Source: Marmoricola sp. Leaf446
GTDB lineage: Bacteria; Actinomycetota; Actinomycetes; Propionibacteriales; Nocardioidaceae
Length of the DNA stretch: 64,000 nucleotides
Assembly: GCF_001424755.1 (NCBI RefSeq)
Contig: NZ_LMRF01000001.1
Span: 1,210,140 to 1,274,139, forward strand
Direction: 5' to 3'
Shown one piece after another: positions 44,990 to 52,932 of this stretch (within the stretch, counting starts at the first letter, position 1; each line of letters starts with the position of its first letter). The notes below the pieces were generated by a model that saw only the letters and a list, made by a program, of their open reading frames with translations, had not been told where the DNA came from and made no database searches. The translations under genes were made by a program, and so were the position numbers.

Positions 44990-45858
44990 GCCGTGCCGCC
45001 CTTCTTCTTGGTCGATCGGGTGGAGTGCGCGGCGATCCACACCGCGAAGCCGACCAGCGCGCCCATGCCGACCAGCCAGGCCGCGAGGCCCTCGGTGACC
45101 GGTCCCAGGGAGCCGAGCTCGAAGCCGCCGTACTTGGGCGACTCCTCACGCTCGTTCAGGTAGGCGATGATGTTGCGCTTGTCCTCGGGGGTGAGGACCT
45201 CGTCGGAGAAGACCGGCATCTGCTGCGGGCCGGTGAGCATGGCCTCGTAGATGTGCTTGTTGGAGACGCCGTCCAGCGACGGGGCGAAGCGGCCGCGGGG
45301 GAGCGCCCCGCCGGCGCCGGCGAAGTTGTGGCAGGCGGTGCAGTTGGTGCGGAAGAACTCGCCGCCCTCGACCACGCCCTCCTCGTCGACGTCCTCGGTG
45401 CTGGTCTCGGACTCCGCGGGCACGGCCGGGCCGGGGCCGAGCGTGGCGACGTACGCCGCCAGCGCCTCGGTCTCCTCCTCGGAGTAGACGGGGGGCTTGC
45501 GCAGCGCCTGGGTGCCGGGCTGGGCCATCGGCATGCGGCCGGTGCCGACCTGGAAGTCGACCGAGGCGGCGCCGACGCCGACCAGGCTGGGGCCGTACTG
45601 GTTGCCCTGCTCGGTGGGGACGCCCTCGCCGTTCTTGCCGTGGCAGGACGAGCAGCCGACCAGGAACAGCGCGCGGCCCTTGGCCACGAGGTCCTCGTCG
45701 GCGGTCTTCTGCTCCGCCGAGGCGGGAGCGAGCAGCGAGAACATCCCGCCCGTGAGGATGAGCGCCAGCAGCACGACCACGGGGCCGGCGAGGCGGCTGC
45801 GGCGGTGTGCCGAGAGGCGGCCGGTGATCCGGCTGCCGAGCTTCTGCGTGAGTCGCAC
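44986..45858 (-). CDS. qcrC: Diheme cytochrome c subunit QcrC
   Basis: A 290-residue membrane-bound cytochrome with two c-type heme sites, CSSCH and CTACH, that connects the bc complex directly to the aa3 oxidase in actinobacteria, which lack soluble cytochrome c. An N-terminal hydrophobic segment (VVVLLALILTGGMFSLLA) acts as export signal, and a C-terminal helix (WLVGMGALVGFAVWIA) anchors the protein. Axial Met candidates lie in GTGRMPMAQPG and GPQQMPVFSD. The start is the GTG at 45858. Confidence 0.97.
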   Translation of the reverse strand: MRLTQKLGSRITGRLSAHRRSRLAGPVVVLLALILTGGMFSLLAPASAEQKTADEDLVAKGRALFLVGCSSCHGKNGEGVPTEQGNQYGPSLVGVGAASVDFQVGTGRMPMAQPGTQALRKPPVYSEEETEALAAYVATLGPGPAVPAESETSTEDVDEEGVVEGGEFFRTNCTACHNFAGAGGALPRGRFAPSLDGVSNKHIYEAMLTGPQQMPVFSDEVLTPEDKRNIIAYLNEREESPKYGGFELGSLGPVTEGLAAWLVGMGALVGFAVWIAAHSTRSTKKKGGTA

Positions 45859-45895
45859 CAGGGAACCCTTCGGGGAAGTCAGGACTGCGGGGGAG

Positions 45896-46534
45896 CTACT
45901 TGATGAGGTAGACGGTCGCGAACAGACCGACCCAGACCACGTCGACGAAGTGCCAGTAGTAGGACACGACGATCGCGGTGACCGCCTGCTCGTGCGTGAA
46001 CTTGCGGGCGAGGTAGGTGCGCCCGAGGACGAAGAGGAAGGCGACGAGGCCGCCGATGACGTGGATGCCGTGGAAGCCGGTCGCGAGGTAGAACACCGTG
46101 CCGTACGCCGAGGACGGGATCGTCAGGCCCTCGTGGACCAGCTCGGCGTACTCGAAGGCCTGGCCGCCGATGAACACGGCGCCCATGACGTAGGTGAGGA
46201 TGAACCACTCCCGCAGGCCCCACTGCTTGAACTGCCACAGCTTGCCGGTGCGACCGACGATGCCGTCCTCGGCCTTGAAGACGCCGAGCTGGCAGGTCAC
46301 CGAGGAGGCCACCAGGATGATCGTGTTCACCGTGGAGAACGGCACGTTGAGCAGCTCGGTCTCCTGGGCCCACAGCTCGGGGCTCACGGAGCGGATCGTG
46401 AAGTAGGCGGCGAAGAGGGCCGCGAAGAACATCAGCTCGCTCGAGAGCCACACGATCGTGCCCACGCTGACCATGCTGGGTCGGTCGTGGTGCCCGTGGA
46501 GTCGGGATGCCGGGATAGCCGTTGCTGTCGCCAC
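45896..46534 (-). CDS. ctaE: Cytochrome c oxidase subunit III CtaE
   Basis: A 212-residue membrane subunit with five helices. Signatures are [77 protein letters not shown] and the C-terminal [19 protein letters not shown]. The GTG at 46534 begins [19 protein letters not shown], as in other actinobacteria, and lies six bases after AATAAT (minus strand, 46546-46541). It heads the ctaE-qcrC-qcrA-qcrB operon and is divergent from the CtaG-like gene. Confidence 0.97.
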   Translation of the reverse strand: MATATAIPASRLHGHHDRPSMVSVGTIVWLSSELMFFAALFAAYFTIRSVSPELWAQETELLNVPFSTVNTIILVASSVTCQLGVFKAEDGIVGRTGKLWQFKQWGLREWFILTYVMGAVFIGGQAFEYAELVHEGLTIPSSAYGTVFYLATGFHGIHVIGGLVAFLFVLGRTYLARKFTHEQAVTAIVVSYYWHFVDVVWVGLFATVYLIK

Positions 46535-46615
46535 CCGATCATTATTGCCCCACCCTGTGAATCGGCCATCCCTGACCCCGGTGTTTTGCTGAGAAGCACC
46601 ACCTAACCTGGAGGA

Positions 46616-47569
46616 GTGCCGCCCTTCTCCCCGTCCGCCGTCGTCACCGAGTGGGGCCTCTCGCCCGTGCTGTTCGTGCTCGTCGTGTGGGCCGCGGGGC
46701 TCTACATGTACGCCGTGTGGCGGCTGCACGACCGGGGCGACCGGTGGCCGGTGGGGCGCACCCTCGCCTTCGTCGGTGGTGGTCTGGGGACGTTCTTCTT
46801 CGCGACCAGCTCGGGCCTCGCGGCGTACGACACGACGCTGCTGAGCGTGCACATGGTCCAGCACATGCTGCTCTCGATGGTCGTGCCGGTGATGTGCGCC
46901 CTGGGTGCGCCCGTGACGCTGGCGCTGCGCACGCTGCCCGCCCGGCCCCGCCGGGTCCTGCTGTCGGTGCTGCACTCCCGGTTCGCCCGGGTGCTGACCT
47001 TCGCGCCGCTGACCCTGGCGGTCTACGTGATCAGCCCCTGGGCGCTCTACTTCACCGGCTGGTACGACGCCACCCTGCGCTCGGACCTGCTGCACGAGCT
47101 GATGCACGTGCACCTGGTGGCCGTGGGTGCGTTGTTCTTCACACCGATCCTCGGCGTCGACCCCGTCCCCGGTCGCGTCAGCCACCCGTTCCGGCTGCTG
47201 ATGCTGATGCTGACGCTGCCCTTCCACGCCTTCCTGGGCGTCACCGTGATGGGCCAGACCACGCTCATCGGCGGCGACTGGTACCCCTCGCTCAAGGCGC
47301 AGCTGCCGTGGCTGCCCGACCCGATGGCCGACCAGCACCTCGCCGGCGGGATCCTCTGGGGCTCGGGCGACCTGATCGCGCTCATGATGTTCGTCACGCT
47401 GTTCGTGCAGTGGGTCCGGGCCTCGCAGCAGGAGGCGCGACGCGAGGACCGACGGCTCGACCGGCTCGCGCGGGCCGAGGAGCGGACCCGGGACCGCGAC
47501 GAGCAGGACGCGCACCCGCGGGAGCAGGCGAGCACCGCCCCGAGCGCCCCGAGCGCCCCCAGGCGGTAG
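46616..47569 (+). CDS. Caa3_CtaG-family cytochrome c oxidase assembly protein
   Basis: A 317-residue membrane protein of the caa3_CtaG family, implicated in assembling the CuB or aa3 oxidase centre. About seven helices are visible. Conserved histidines lie in [36 protein letters not shown] and [15 protein letters not shown], a possible metal relay. The C-terminus is a charged helix ([20 protein letters not shown]). The GTG at 46616 follows TAACCT (46604-46609) by six bases. A GGAGGA directly abuts the start and is too close to be an effective ribosome site. Confidence 0.9.
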   Translation: MPPFSPSAVVTEWGLSPVLFVLVVWAAGLYMYAVWRLHDRGDRWPVGRTLAFVGGGLGTFFFATSSGLAAYDTTLLSVHMVQHMLLSMVVPVMCALGAPVTLALRTLPARPRRVLLSVLHSRFARVLTFAPLTLAVYVISPWALYFTGWYDATLRSDLLHELMHVHLVAVGALFFTPILGVDPVPGRVSHPFRLLMLMLTLPFHAFLGVTVMGQTTLIGGDWYPSLKAQLPWLPDPMADQHLAGGILWGSGDLIALMMFVTLFVQWVRASQQEARREDRRLDRLARAEERTRDRDEQDAHPREQASTAPSAPSAPRR

Positions 47570-47579
47570 CATCCGCGAC

Positions 47580-48002
47580 GTGACCTCCGCCTCCTCCAGC
47601 GCCGGCAAGACCCTGAGGGTGCTCGTCTACAGCGACGACGTCGACACGCGGGAGCAGGTGATCCTCGCGCTCGGCCGTCGGCCGCACCCGGACCTGCCCG
47701 AGGTGGAGTACGTCGAGGTGGCGACCGAGCCCGTGGTGATCCAGCAGATGGACGCCGGCGGCGTCGACCTGGCCGTCCTCGACGGCGAGGCCGCCCCGGC
47801 CGGGGGCATGGGCATCGCCAAGCAGCTCAAGGACGAGATCTACCGGTGCCCGCCGCTGCTGGTGCTGACCGGCCGGGTCCAGGACAACTGGCTCGCGACC
47901 TGGTCGCGCGCCGACGCCGCGGTGTCCCACCCGCTGGACCCGATCGAGCTGGCCGAGGCCGTCATCCGGCTGCTGCGCTCGCGGGTCCCGGCCACGACGT
48001 GA
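47580..48002 (+). CDS. Receiver-like protein lacking the conserved lysine
   Basis: A 140-residue protein folding like a stand-alone response-regulator receiver domain. The acidic pair is in [14 protein letters not shown], a candidate phospho-acceptor Asp in [15 protein letters not shown] and the Thr in [10 protein letters not shown]. The lysine normally found before the last proline is replaced: the segment reads [14 protein letters not shown]. There is no output domain. The GTG at 47580 is seven bases after TAGCAT (47567-47572), a hexamer that includes the stop codon of the preceding gene. Its stop overlaps the trpD start by four bases. Confidence 0.8.
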   Translation: MTSASSSAGKTLRVLVYSDDVDTREQVILALGRRPHPDLPEVEYVEVATEPVVIQQMDAGGVDLAVLDGEAAPAGGMGIAKQLKDEIYRCPPLLVLTGRVQDNWLATWSRADAAVSHPLDPIELAEAVIRLLRSRVPATT

Positions 48003-49054
48003 GCCCGGCCCCGACGTCGACCGGCGGGACCGCACCCACCTGGCCATCGGTGCTCGGCGGCCTCGTCGCCGGCCGCGACCTGGACGCGGGGGAGACCGCG
48101 TGGGCGATGGGCGAGGTCCTGGCCGGCGCCGCGACCCCGGCCCAGGTGGCCGGCTTCGCGGTGGCGCTGCGCGCCAAGGGCGAGACGGTGGCCGAGATGG
48201 AGGGCCTCGTCGCCGCGATGTACGACGCCGCGACGCCGCTCTCGGTGCCCGGCCGCCTGCTCGACGTGGTCGGCACCGGCGGTGACCGCTCGTTCTCGGT
48301 CAACATCTCCACCATGGCCGCGATCGTGGCGGCCGGCGCGGGTGCGACCGTGGTCAAGCACGGCAACCGCTCGGCGTCGTCCAAGGCGGGCAGCGCCGAC
48401 GTGCTCGAGCGGCTCGGCATCCGCCTCGACCTGCCGGCCGCCGACGTCGCGCGGGTCGCCGAGGAGGCCGGCATCACGTTCTGCTTCGCCGCGGCCTTCC
48501 ACCCCGCCCTGCGCCACGCCGCCACCGCGCGCAGCGAGCTCGGCATCGGCACCACCTTCAACTTCCTCGGCCCGATCGCCAACCCGGCCAGGCCGGCCGC
48601 CCAGGCGATCGGGTGCGCCGACGTCCGGATGGCGCCGGTGATGGCCGGCGTCTTCGCGCGGCGGGGCGTCGACGCCTGGGTCTTCCGCGGCGACGACGGC
48701 CTCGACGAGCTCACCACGACCACGACGTCACGGGTGTGGCTGGTCCGCGACGGCGAGGTGACCGAGCACGTCCTCGACCCCGAGGCGCTCGGCCTGGCCC
48801 GCGGCACCGCGGAGGGGTTGCGCGGCGCCGACGCGGCGTACAACGCCGAGGTGGTGCGCCGGACCCTCGACGGCGAGGCGGGCCAGGTGCGCGACGCGGT
48901 GCTGCTCAACGCCGGCGCCGCCCTGGCCGTGCACGCGCGGGACGACGGCACCCTCGAGGAGCAGCTGGCCGCCGGTCTCGCCCGCGCCACCGAGGCCGTC
49001 GACTCCGGGGCCGCTCGGGCTGCGCTCGACCGCTGGGTGGCCGCGACCCGCTGA
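47999..49054 (+). CDS. trpD: Anthranilate phosphoribosyltransferase TrpD
   Basis: Second step of tryptophan synthesis, joining anthranilate to PRPP. The 351-residue protein has the glycine-rich [37 protein letters not shown], the FFAAAFHP-like segment [29 protein letters not shown] and a metal site in [14 protein letters not shown]. All other trp genes are absent from the window. The GTG at 47999 overlaps the stop of the receiver-like gene, so the two are translated together, an association worth noting for regulation. Confidence 0.96.
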   Translation: MSPAPTSTGGTAPTWPSVLGGLVAGRDLDAGETAWAMGEVLAGAATPAQVAGFAVALRAKGETVAEMEGLVAAMYDAATPLSVPGRLLDVVGTGGDRSFSVNISTMAAIVAAGAGATVVKHGNRSASSKAGSADVLERLGIRLDLPAADVARVAEEAGITFCFAAAFHPALRHAATARSELGIGTTFNFLGPIANPARPAAQAIGCADVRMAPVMAGVFARRGVDAWVFRGDDGLDELTTTTTSRVWLVRDGEVTEHVLDPEALGLARGTAEGLRGADAAYNAEVVRRTLDGEAGQVRDAVLLNAGAALAVHARDDGTLEEQLAAGLARATEAVDSGAARAALDRWVAATR

Positions 49055-49063
49055 GGTCCCGGC

Positions 49064-49942
49064 TCACCGCCAGCTGGTCGCGGCCCTCACCGAGACGGGG
49101 AGACCGGCCCGGTCGCCGCGGCGCAGGGCTGCTGCGACGTTGGCCAGGGCATGGGCTCGGCTGGTCGGTCGCACGAGGGCGGCCCGGCGGGCACGACGCC
49201 AGCCCAGTTCAGCGCACGACCGTGCCACCTCCTGGGAGATCTGGCTCTCCTCCGCGAACCGGGCCGCGGTGCGAGCCGTCGACGACGACGCACTCGCCGC
49301 GTGCCGCCGGTAGCTGAAGGTGACGTGGTCGTCGACGACGAGCTGGTGGCCGGACAGCACCAAGCGCATCACCAGCTCGAGATCGAGCGCGGTCTCCAGG
49401 CCGGGCCGGAAGGACAGCGCGGCCGCCTCCCGACGCCAGAGCATCGATGGGAAGTACAGCCAGTTCCCCGTCATGAGGCTGCGTGCCAGCTCCTCGCCCC
49501 CCAGGTAGCGGGGCCCGCCGGCGGGCCGCAGGAGCATCTTCACCCGGTCGGCCAGGCCGGCGTGGGTCGCCCCCTGAGCGTCGATGACCTCGACGCCGGG
49601 CTGGTACATCGATGCCTGCGGGCAGGCCTCGACCATCGTCAGCAGGTGCGCCAGGTGGTCCGGTCGCATGAGGTCGTCGCACCCCATGAACGTCACGAAC
49701 GGGGCCTGGCCGAGAGCGGCGCAGTGGCGGAACACGGCATTGACGCCCAGGCGTCGAGGACTGCGCCACACCGAGACCCGGGGGTCCTCGTGGTCGTGCA
49801 ACCAGGCGTGGACCGAGGGATCGGGGTCGGCGTCGTCGACGACGTGGAGACGCCAGTCGTCGTGGGTCTGGTCCAGGACGCTGGTCACGGCGGCCCGCAT
49901 CAGCCCCGCGTCTCCCCGGTAGGGCAGGACCACGTCGATCAC
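49064..49942 (-). CDS. Glycosyltransferase family 2 protein
   Basis: A 292-residue GT-A fold transferase. The nucleotide-sugar site opens VIDVVLPYRGDAGLMRAAV with SVLDQTHDDWRLHVVDDADPD. The DxD-like region is FVTFMGCDDLMRPDHL, and the acceptor region holds LETALDLELVMRLVLSG. The C-terminal Arg/Ala-rich region has no membrane segment. The GTG at 49942 overlaps the stop of the DUF2142 gene. It is the last gene of a four-gene operon that probably builds or modifies a surface glycan; sugar specificity cannot be read from sequence. Confidence 0.9.
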   Translation of the reverse strand: MIDVVLPYRGDAGLMRAAVTSVLDQTHDDWRLHVVDDADPDPSVHAWLHDHEDPRVSVWRSPRRLGVNAVFRHCAALGQAPFVTFMGCDDLMRPDHLAHLLTMVEACPQASMYQPGVEVIDAQGATHAGLADRVKMLLRPAGGPRYLGGEELARSLMTGNWLYFPSMLWRREAAALSFRPGLETALDLELVMRLVLSGHQLVVDDHVTFSYRRHAASASSSTARTAARFAEESQISQEVARSCAELGWRRARRAALVRPTSRAHALANVAAALRRGDRAGLPVSVRAATSWR

Positions 49943-51417
49943 GCGACCACCTCCCGGGCGTGCACCCGGGTGGGCGAGGACGGGCCCGCGTCGCGACGCC
50001 GTGTCGTCCCCCAGACGACCACCGACACCCCGGCCACGGCCAGCAGGACGGTGGTCGCCAGCCCCCCGGGCGCCGCGGCCGCCGTCCCCGGCCATCCGCT
50101 GCCCCGCTCCGTCCAGGCCACGTCGACCACCGAGGAGACGTGCACGAGAGCCATCAGGACCACCGCCGCCGCGGCGGCCGCCCGCGGTGGCGCCGCACCC
50201 CAACGGTCGAGGGCCAGGCCGCACAGCGCCGGGATCCCGACGGCCAGCGGCAGGGCGTAGCGACCCTGCCAGGCATACCCCTCGGAGGCGTACGACGCCG
50301 CGGTGAGCGCGAGAGGGACCGCGACCCAGAGCAGGGCGACGAGCAGCAGGGAGACCCGGGTACGTCGCTCGGCCGCGCGCACGCCGAGCCAGGCGACCAT
50401 CCCGAGGAGACCCAGCCACACCGGGTAGATCCACGCCGGTGCCATCTCGTTGCGCAGCGGGAAGGCGGCGACGGTCTGCAGGAGCCAGGCGAGCTGTGAG
50501 GACGCCAGGCCCGCCGCGTCCATCGGAGGCATGGCCGGGCTGGGTGCCCCGAGCCGGTTCGTGTCGGCCACCAGGACCCAGCCCAGGCACGCCGACGCCA
50601 CGAGTCCCGAACCCAGCACCGTGCGCAGCAGCGCCCGGTGGTGGTGGCGCGCCAGGGCGAGCCACTCGCCCCGCGACCGGAGGCTCAGCACGACGAGCAC
50701 GATGCACACGCCCCAGAGCATCCCGGTGGTGTGCGTGACCAGCACCGTGCATGACCCCACCAGCAGGGGGGCCCACCAGCCGGGGTCGCTCGGGCGCCGG
50801 ACGAGCCCGGTGGCGGCGGCCCAGACCAGGCAGCCCGCGGCGTACCCGACGGCGTTCGGCGCGGCGACACCGGCGCTCTGGACCAGGACGGGGGTGCACG
50901 CGACCGCGAGCGCGAGCAATGGCCACGACGTCGTCGCCCAACGGGTGATCACCAGGGCCGAGGTGGCGAGCAGCAGGCTGGTCAGCACCGCGGTCGCCAC
51001 CCGCATGGCCATCAGTGCCGACACGCCCTCGAACGGGGCGGCGACAGTGCCTGCGACCACGTAGAAGGTGGGGTTGTAGGACGCGGCGGCGGAGGCCACG
51101 AGCACCCGGCCGGGGGCGGACGCCGCGACGGGGGTGCAGTTGTCCGGCCCGGTGTAGGGGTAGGAGGAGCACAGCGGCCCCGCGGCGTCCACGAGCGCGG
51201 AGTCCACGGCGAGCAGCTGCCCGCGACCGTCCTGGGCCTCGACGGTGCCCCGGAGCTGCCCGTGGGCGACGGCGTCGGCCTTGTAGGCGTGGTCGAACTC
51301 GTCGGCACCGCGGAACGCGGGAAGCGCGAGCACCCACGCGAGCTCCAGCAGCAGGGTGCCGGCGAGGACAGCCCAGAAGACGCGACGGGGGGACGTGGCC
51401 CGGGCCGGCTCAGCCAT
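49939..51417 (-). CDS. DUF2142-like polytopic membrane protein (probable GT-C type)
   Basis: A 492-residue protein with about ten to twelve hydrophobic helices. The first extracellular loop carries the acidic motif FRGADEFDHAYKAD, like the DE-containing loop of GT-C glycosyltransferases and DUF2142 proteins, followed by a loop with two cysteines (LCSSYPYTGPDNC). Such proteins use polyprenyl-phosphate sugars outside the membrane. The presence of a dolichol-phosphate-mannose-synthase-like GT2 and a DUF2304 protein in the same operon fits that role. Its ATG overlaps the DUF2304 gene end by eight bases. Confidence 0.82.
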   Translation of the reverse strand: MAEPARATSPRRVFWAVLAGTLLLELAWVLALPAFRGADEFDHAYKADAVAHGQLRGTVEAQDGRGQLLAVDSALVDAAGPLCSSYPYTGPDNCTPVAASAPGRVLVASAAASYNPTFYVVAGTVAAPFEGVSALMAMRVATAVLTSLLLATSALVITRWATTSWPLLALAVACTPVLVQSAGVAAPNAVGYAAGCLVWAAATGLVRRPSDPGWWAPLLVGSCTVLVTHTTGMLWGVCIVLVVLSLRSRGEWLALARHHHRALLRTVLGSGLVASACLGWVLVADTNRLGAPSPAMPPMDAAGLASSQLAWLLQTVAAFPLRNEMAPAWIYPVWLGLLGMVAWLGVRAAERRTRVSLLLVALLWVAVPLALTAASYASEGYAWQGRYALPLAVGIPALCGLALDRWGAAPPRAAAAAAVVLMALVHVSSVVDVAWTERGSGWPGTAAAAPGGLATTVLLAVAGVSVVVWGTTRRRDAGPSSPTRVHAREVVA

Positions 51418-51796
51418 CGACCTGCTCGTGGCCGCCGACGCGCAGCTCGGGGGCGGATGCCGGGTGCGCGGGACGCACCGGGGCGGCGAGGGCGAGCTCG
51501 CGGACCACCACCGTCAGCTGGGACTGCAGCGACTGGACGCGCTGGTAGAGCGAGGCCGTGGTGAAGAGGAAGAACATGACCATGACGTAGAGCACGAGGT
51601 CGGTGCCGCGTCCGACGCCGACGAGGTGGGCGACCCAGGTGACGGCCGAGGGCCACAGCACGGCCACCACGCCACCGAGGGCCAGCGAGGCGCCGAGGAG
51701 TCGTCTGACGGCGAGCTGTCGGTGCCCGGCGCCTCCCCGGAGCACGAGACCGGCCAGGGCGAGGGTGGCGGCGACGAGCAGCACCTGGACGATCAC
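51410..51796 (-). CDS. DUF2304 membrane protein
   Basis: A 128-residue protein with three predicted helices (VIVQVLLVAATLALAGLVL, LLGASLALGGVVAVLWP, TDLVLYVMVMFFLFTTASLY) and a coiled C-terminal tail (QRVQSLQSQLTVVVREL), the layout of DUF2304. These proteins sit next to polyprenyl-phosphate glycosyltransferases and may help anchor them. The GTG at 51796 overlaps the upstream GT2 stop (GTGA). Confidence 0.88.
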   Translation of the reverse strand: MIVQVLLVAATLALAGLVLRGGAGHRQLAVRRLLGASLALGGVVAVLWPSAVTWVAHLVGVGRGTDLVLYVMVMFFLFTTASLYQRVQSLQSQLTVVVRELALAAPVRPAHPASAPELRVGGHEQVDG

Positions 51797-52476
51797 AGGG
51801 CCACCCGCAACCGCTGGAGGACGAGGTCGAAGACGATGTTGACCGCGTTCGCGTTGCTCTGGCCCTTGGCGCGTGAGTAGTCGGTGTAGAGCACCGTCGT
51901 CGCCACCTCGGCCCACGGCAGGCCCGACCGGGCCACGCACGCCTCGAGCTCGCTCGCATAGGCCATCCCGGGGAACTCCAGCCGGATCGCCCGCAGGGCG
52001 GTGAGGCTGAGCACGCGCAGGCCGTTGTGGGTGTCGGTCAGGGGGAGCCCCGTCGAGCGCCGGGAGAACCAGACCGCCGCCCGGAGCAGGGCCAGCCGCG
52101 AGGCGGGGATCGACCGGCACTCGCCGAGGAAGCGTGAGGCGAGCACCACGTCGAGGTCGTGCGTCCGGGCGTGCTCGACCATCCGGACGGCATCGAGGGG
52201 GAGGTGCTGCCCGTCGGCGTCGAAGGTCACCACGTAGCGGGCCCCACCTGCGCGCAGGACGAGGTCGAACCCGGTCTGCAGGGCGGCCCCCTGGCCCCGG
52301 TTGAGGACGTGGCGCACCACGGTGGCACCGGCCGACCGGGCCAGTGACGCCGTGTCGTCGGTGCTGCCGTCGTCCACGCAGACGACGCGGTCGAAGTGGG
52401 CGAGCAGGGCCTGCACGACACCGACGATCGTCGAGGCCTCGTTGTACGCCGGAACCACCACCCACGTGTCCTGCAC
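51793..52476 (-). CDS. Polyprenyl-phosphate-type glycosyltransferase family 2
   Basis: A 227-residue GT2 enzyme resembling dolichyl-phosphate mannosyl/glucosyl synthases. It has WVVVPAYNEASTIVGVV, VVCVDDGSTDDT, RHVLNRGQGAALQTGFD, the DxD motif YVVTFDADGQHLP, SRFLG and LTDTHNGLRVLS. No C-terminal membrane helices are present, so a partner (the DUF2304 protein) may locate it. The GTG at 52476 has GGGAG upstream. A TTG at 52572 would add 32 Arg/Gly-rich residues and is less likely. It is the first gene of the operon; a 16-base palindrome lies about 100 bases upstream. Confidence 0.92.
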   Translation of the reverse strand: MQDTWVVVPAYNEASTIVGVVQALLAHFDRVVCVDDGSTDDTASLARSAGATVVRHVLNRGQGAALQTGFDLVLRAGGARYVVTFDADGQHLPLDAVRMVEHARTHDLDVVLASRFLGECRSIPASRLALLRAAVWFSRRSTGLPLTDTHNGLRVLSLTALRAIRLEFPGMAYASELEACVARSGLPWAEVATTVLYTDYSRAKGQSNANAVNIVFDLVLQRLRVAL

Positions 52477-52573
52477 CGGCCCGCTCCCGCCCTCGTCCTT
52501 GGCGACCCAGACTGTCCTGCCGCGCCCGCCGCGACGGGCTTTTCGAGGAGAATGTCCGTTTTCAGGACCCAAA

Positions 52574-52589
52574 TAGTCCGAACGGACTA
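52574..52589. promoter_or_regulatory. Palindrome TAGTCCG-AA-CGGACTA upstream of the glycosyltransferase operon
   Basis: Seven-base perfect arms around AA, about 100 bases before the first glycosyltransferase start. The same arms recur at 59488-59503 upstream of the Flp pilin gene. An additional half-site GTCCG is at 52554-52558. The surrounding 50 bases are more AT-rich than the rest of the region, as expected for a promoter. Confidence 0.65.
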
Positions 52590-52617
52590 CGAGCCGGGCT
52601 ACCTCGCCCGGTCGCGG

Positions 52618-52896
52618 TCAGTCGAGGCCGAGGGAGAACGCGGACTCGAGGTCGTGCTTGGAGTAGGTGCGGAAGGCGATGTGGGTCTCGGTCTCCTGGA
52701 CGCCGGGCACCTTGTTGAGCTGGTCGGCCACGACCCGGGCGACGTCGTCGTGGCCGGCCACACGCACCATGGCGATCAGGTCGATCTGGCCGGTGACGCT
52801 GTAGACCTCGCTGATGCCGTCGAGCGCGGCGATGGCCTCGGCCACCTCGGGGATGCGCGCGACGTCGGCCTTCACGAACACGATGGCGGTGATCAT
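52618..52896 (-). CDS. Stand-alone Lrp/AsnC ligand-binding (RAM) domain protein
   Basis: A 92-residue protein made only of the Lrp/AsnC effector domain. It has MITAIVFVKADVARIPEVAE, VYSVTGQIDLIAMVRVAGHDD and VPGVQETETHIAFRTYSKHD. The helix-turn-helix half is absent and not frameshifted nearby, so it cannot bind DNA alone; short Lrp proteins may bind amino acids and join partners. The ATG at 52896 follows TACGTT (minus strand, 52908-52903) by six bases. Such genes often lie near trpD in actinomycetes. Confidence 0.93.
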   Translation of the reverse strand: MITAIVFVKADVARIPEVAEAIAALDGISEVYSVTGQIDLIAMVRVAGHDDVARVVADQLNKVPGVQETETHIAFRTYSKHDLESAFSLGLD

Positions 52897-52932
52897 GGGG
52901 TCAACGTACCGCCGGGGCGCCGCCGCGGCGCG

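Noticed and set aside
52477-52572. Longer glycosyltransferase starting at a TTG at 52572
   Set aside because: The extra residues are Arg/Gly-rich and unlike GT2 starts, while the GTG at 52476 has a ribosome site and begins directly with the catalytic fold.
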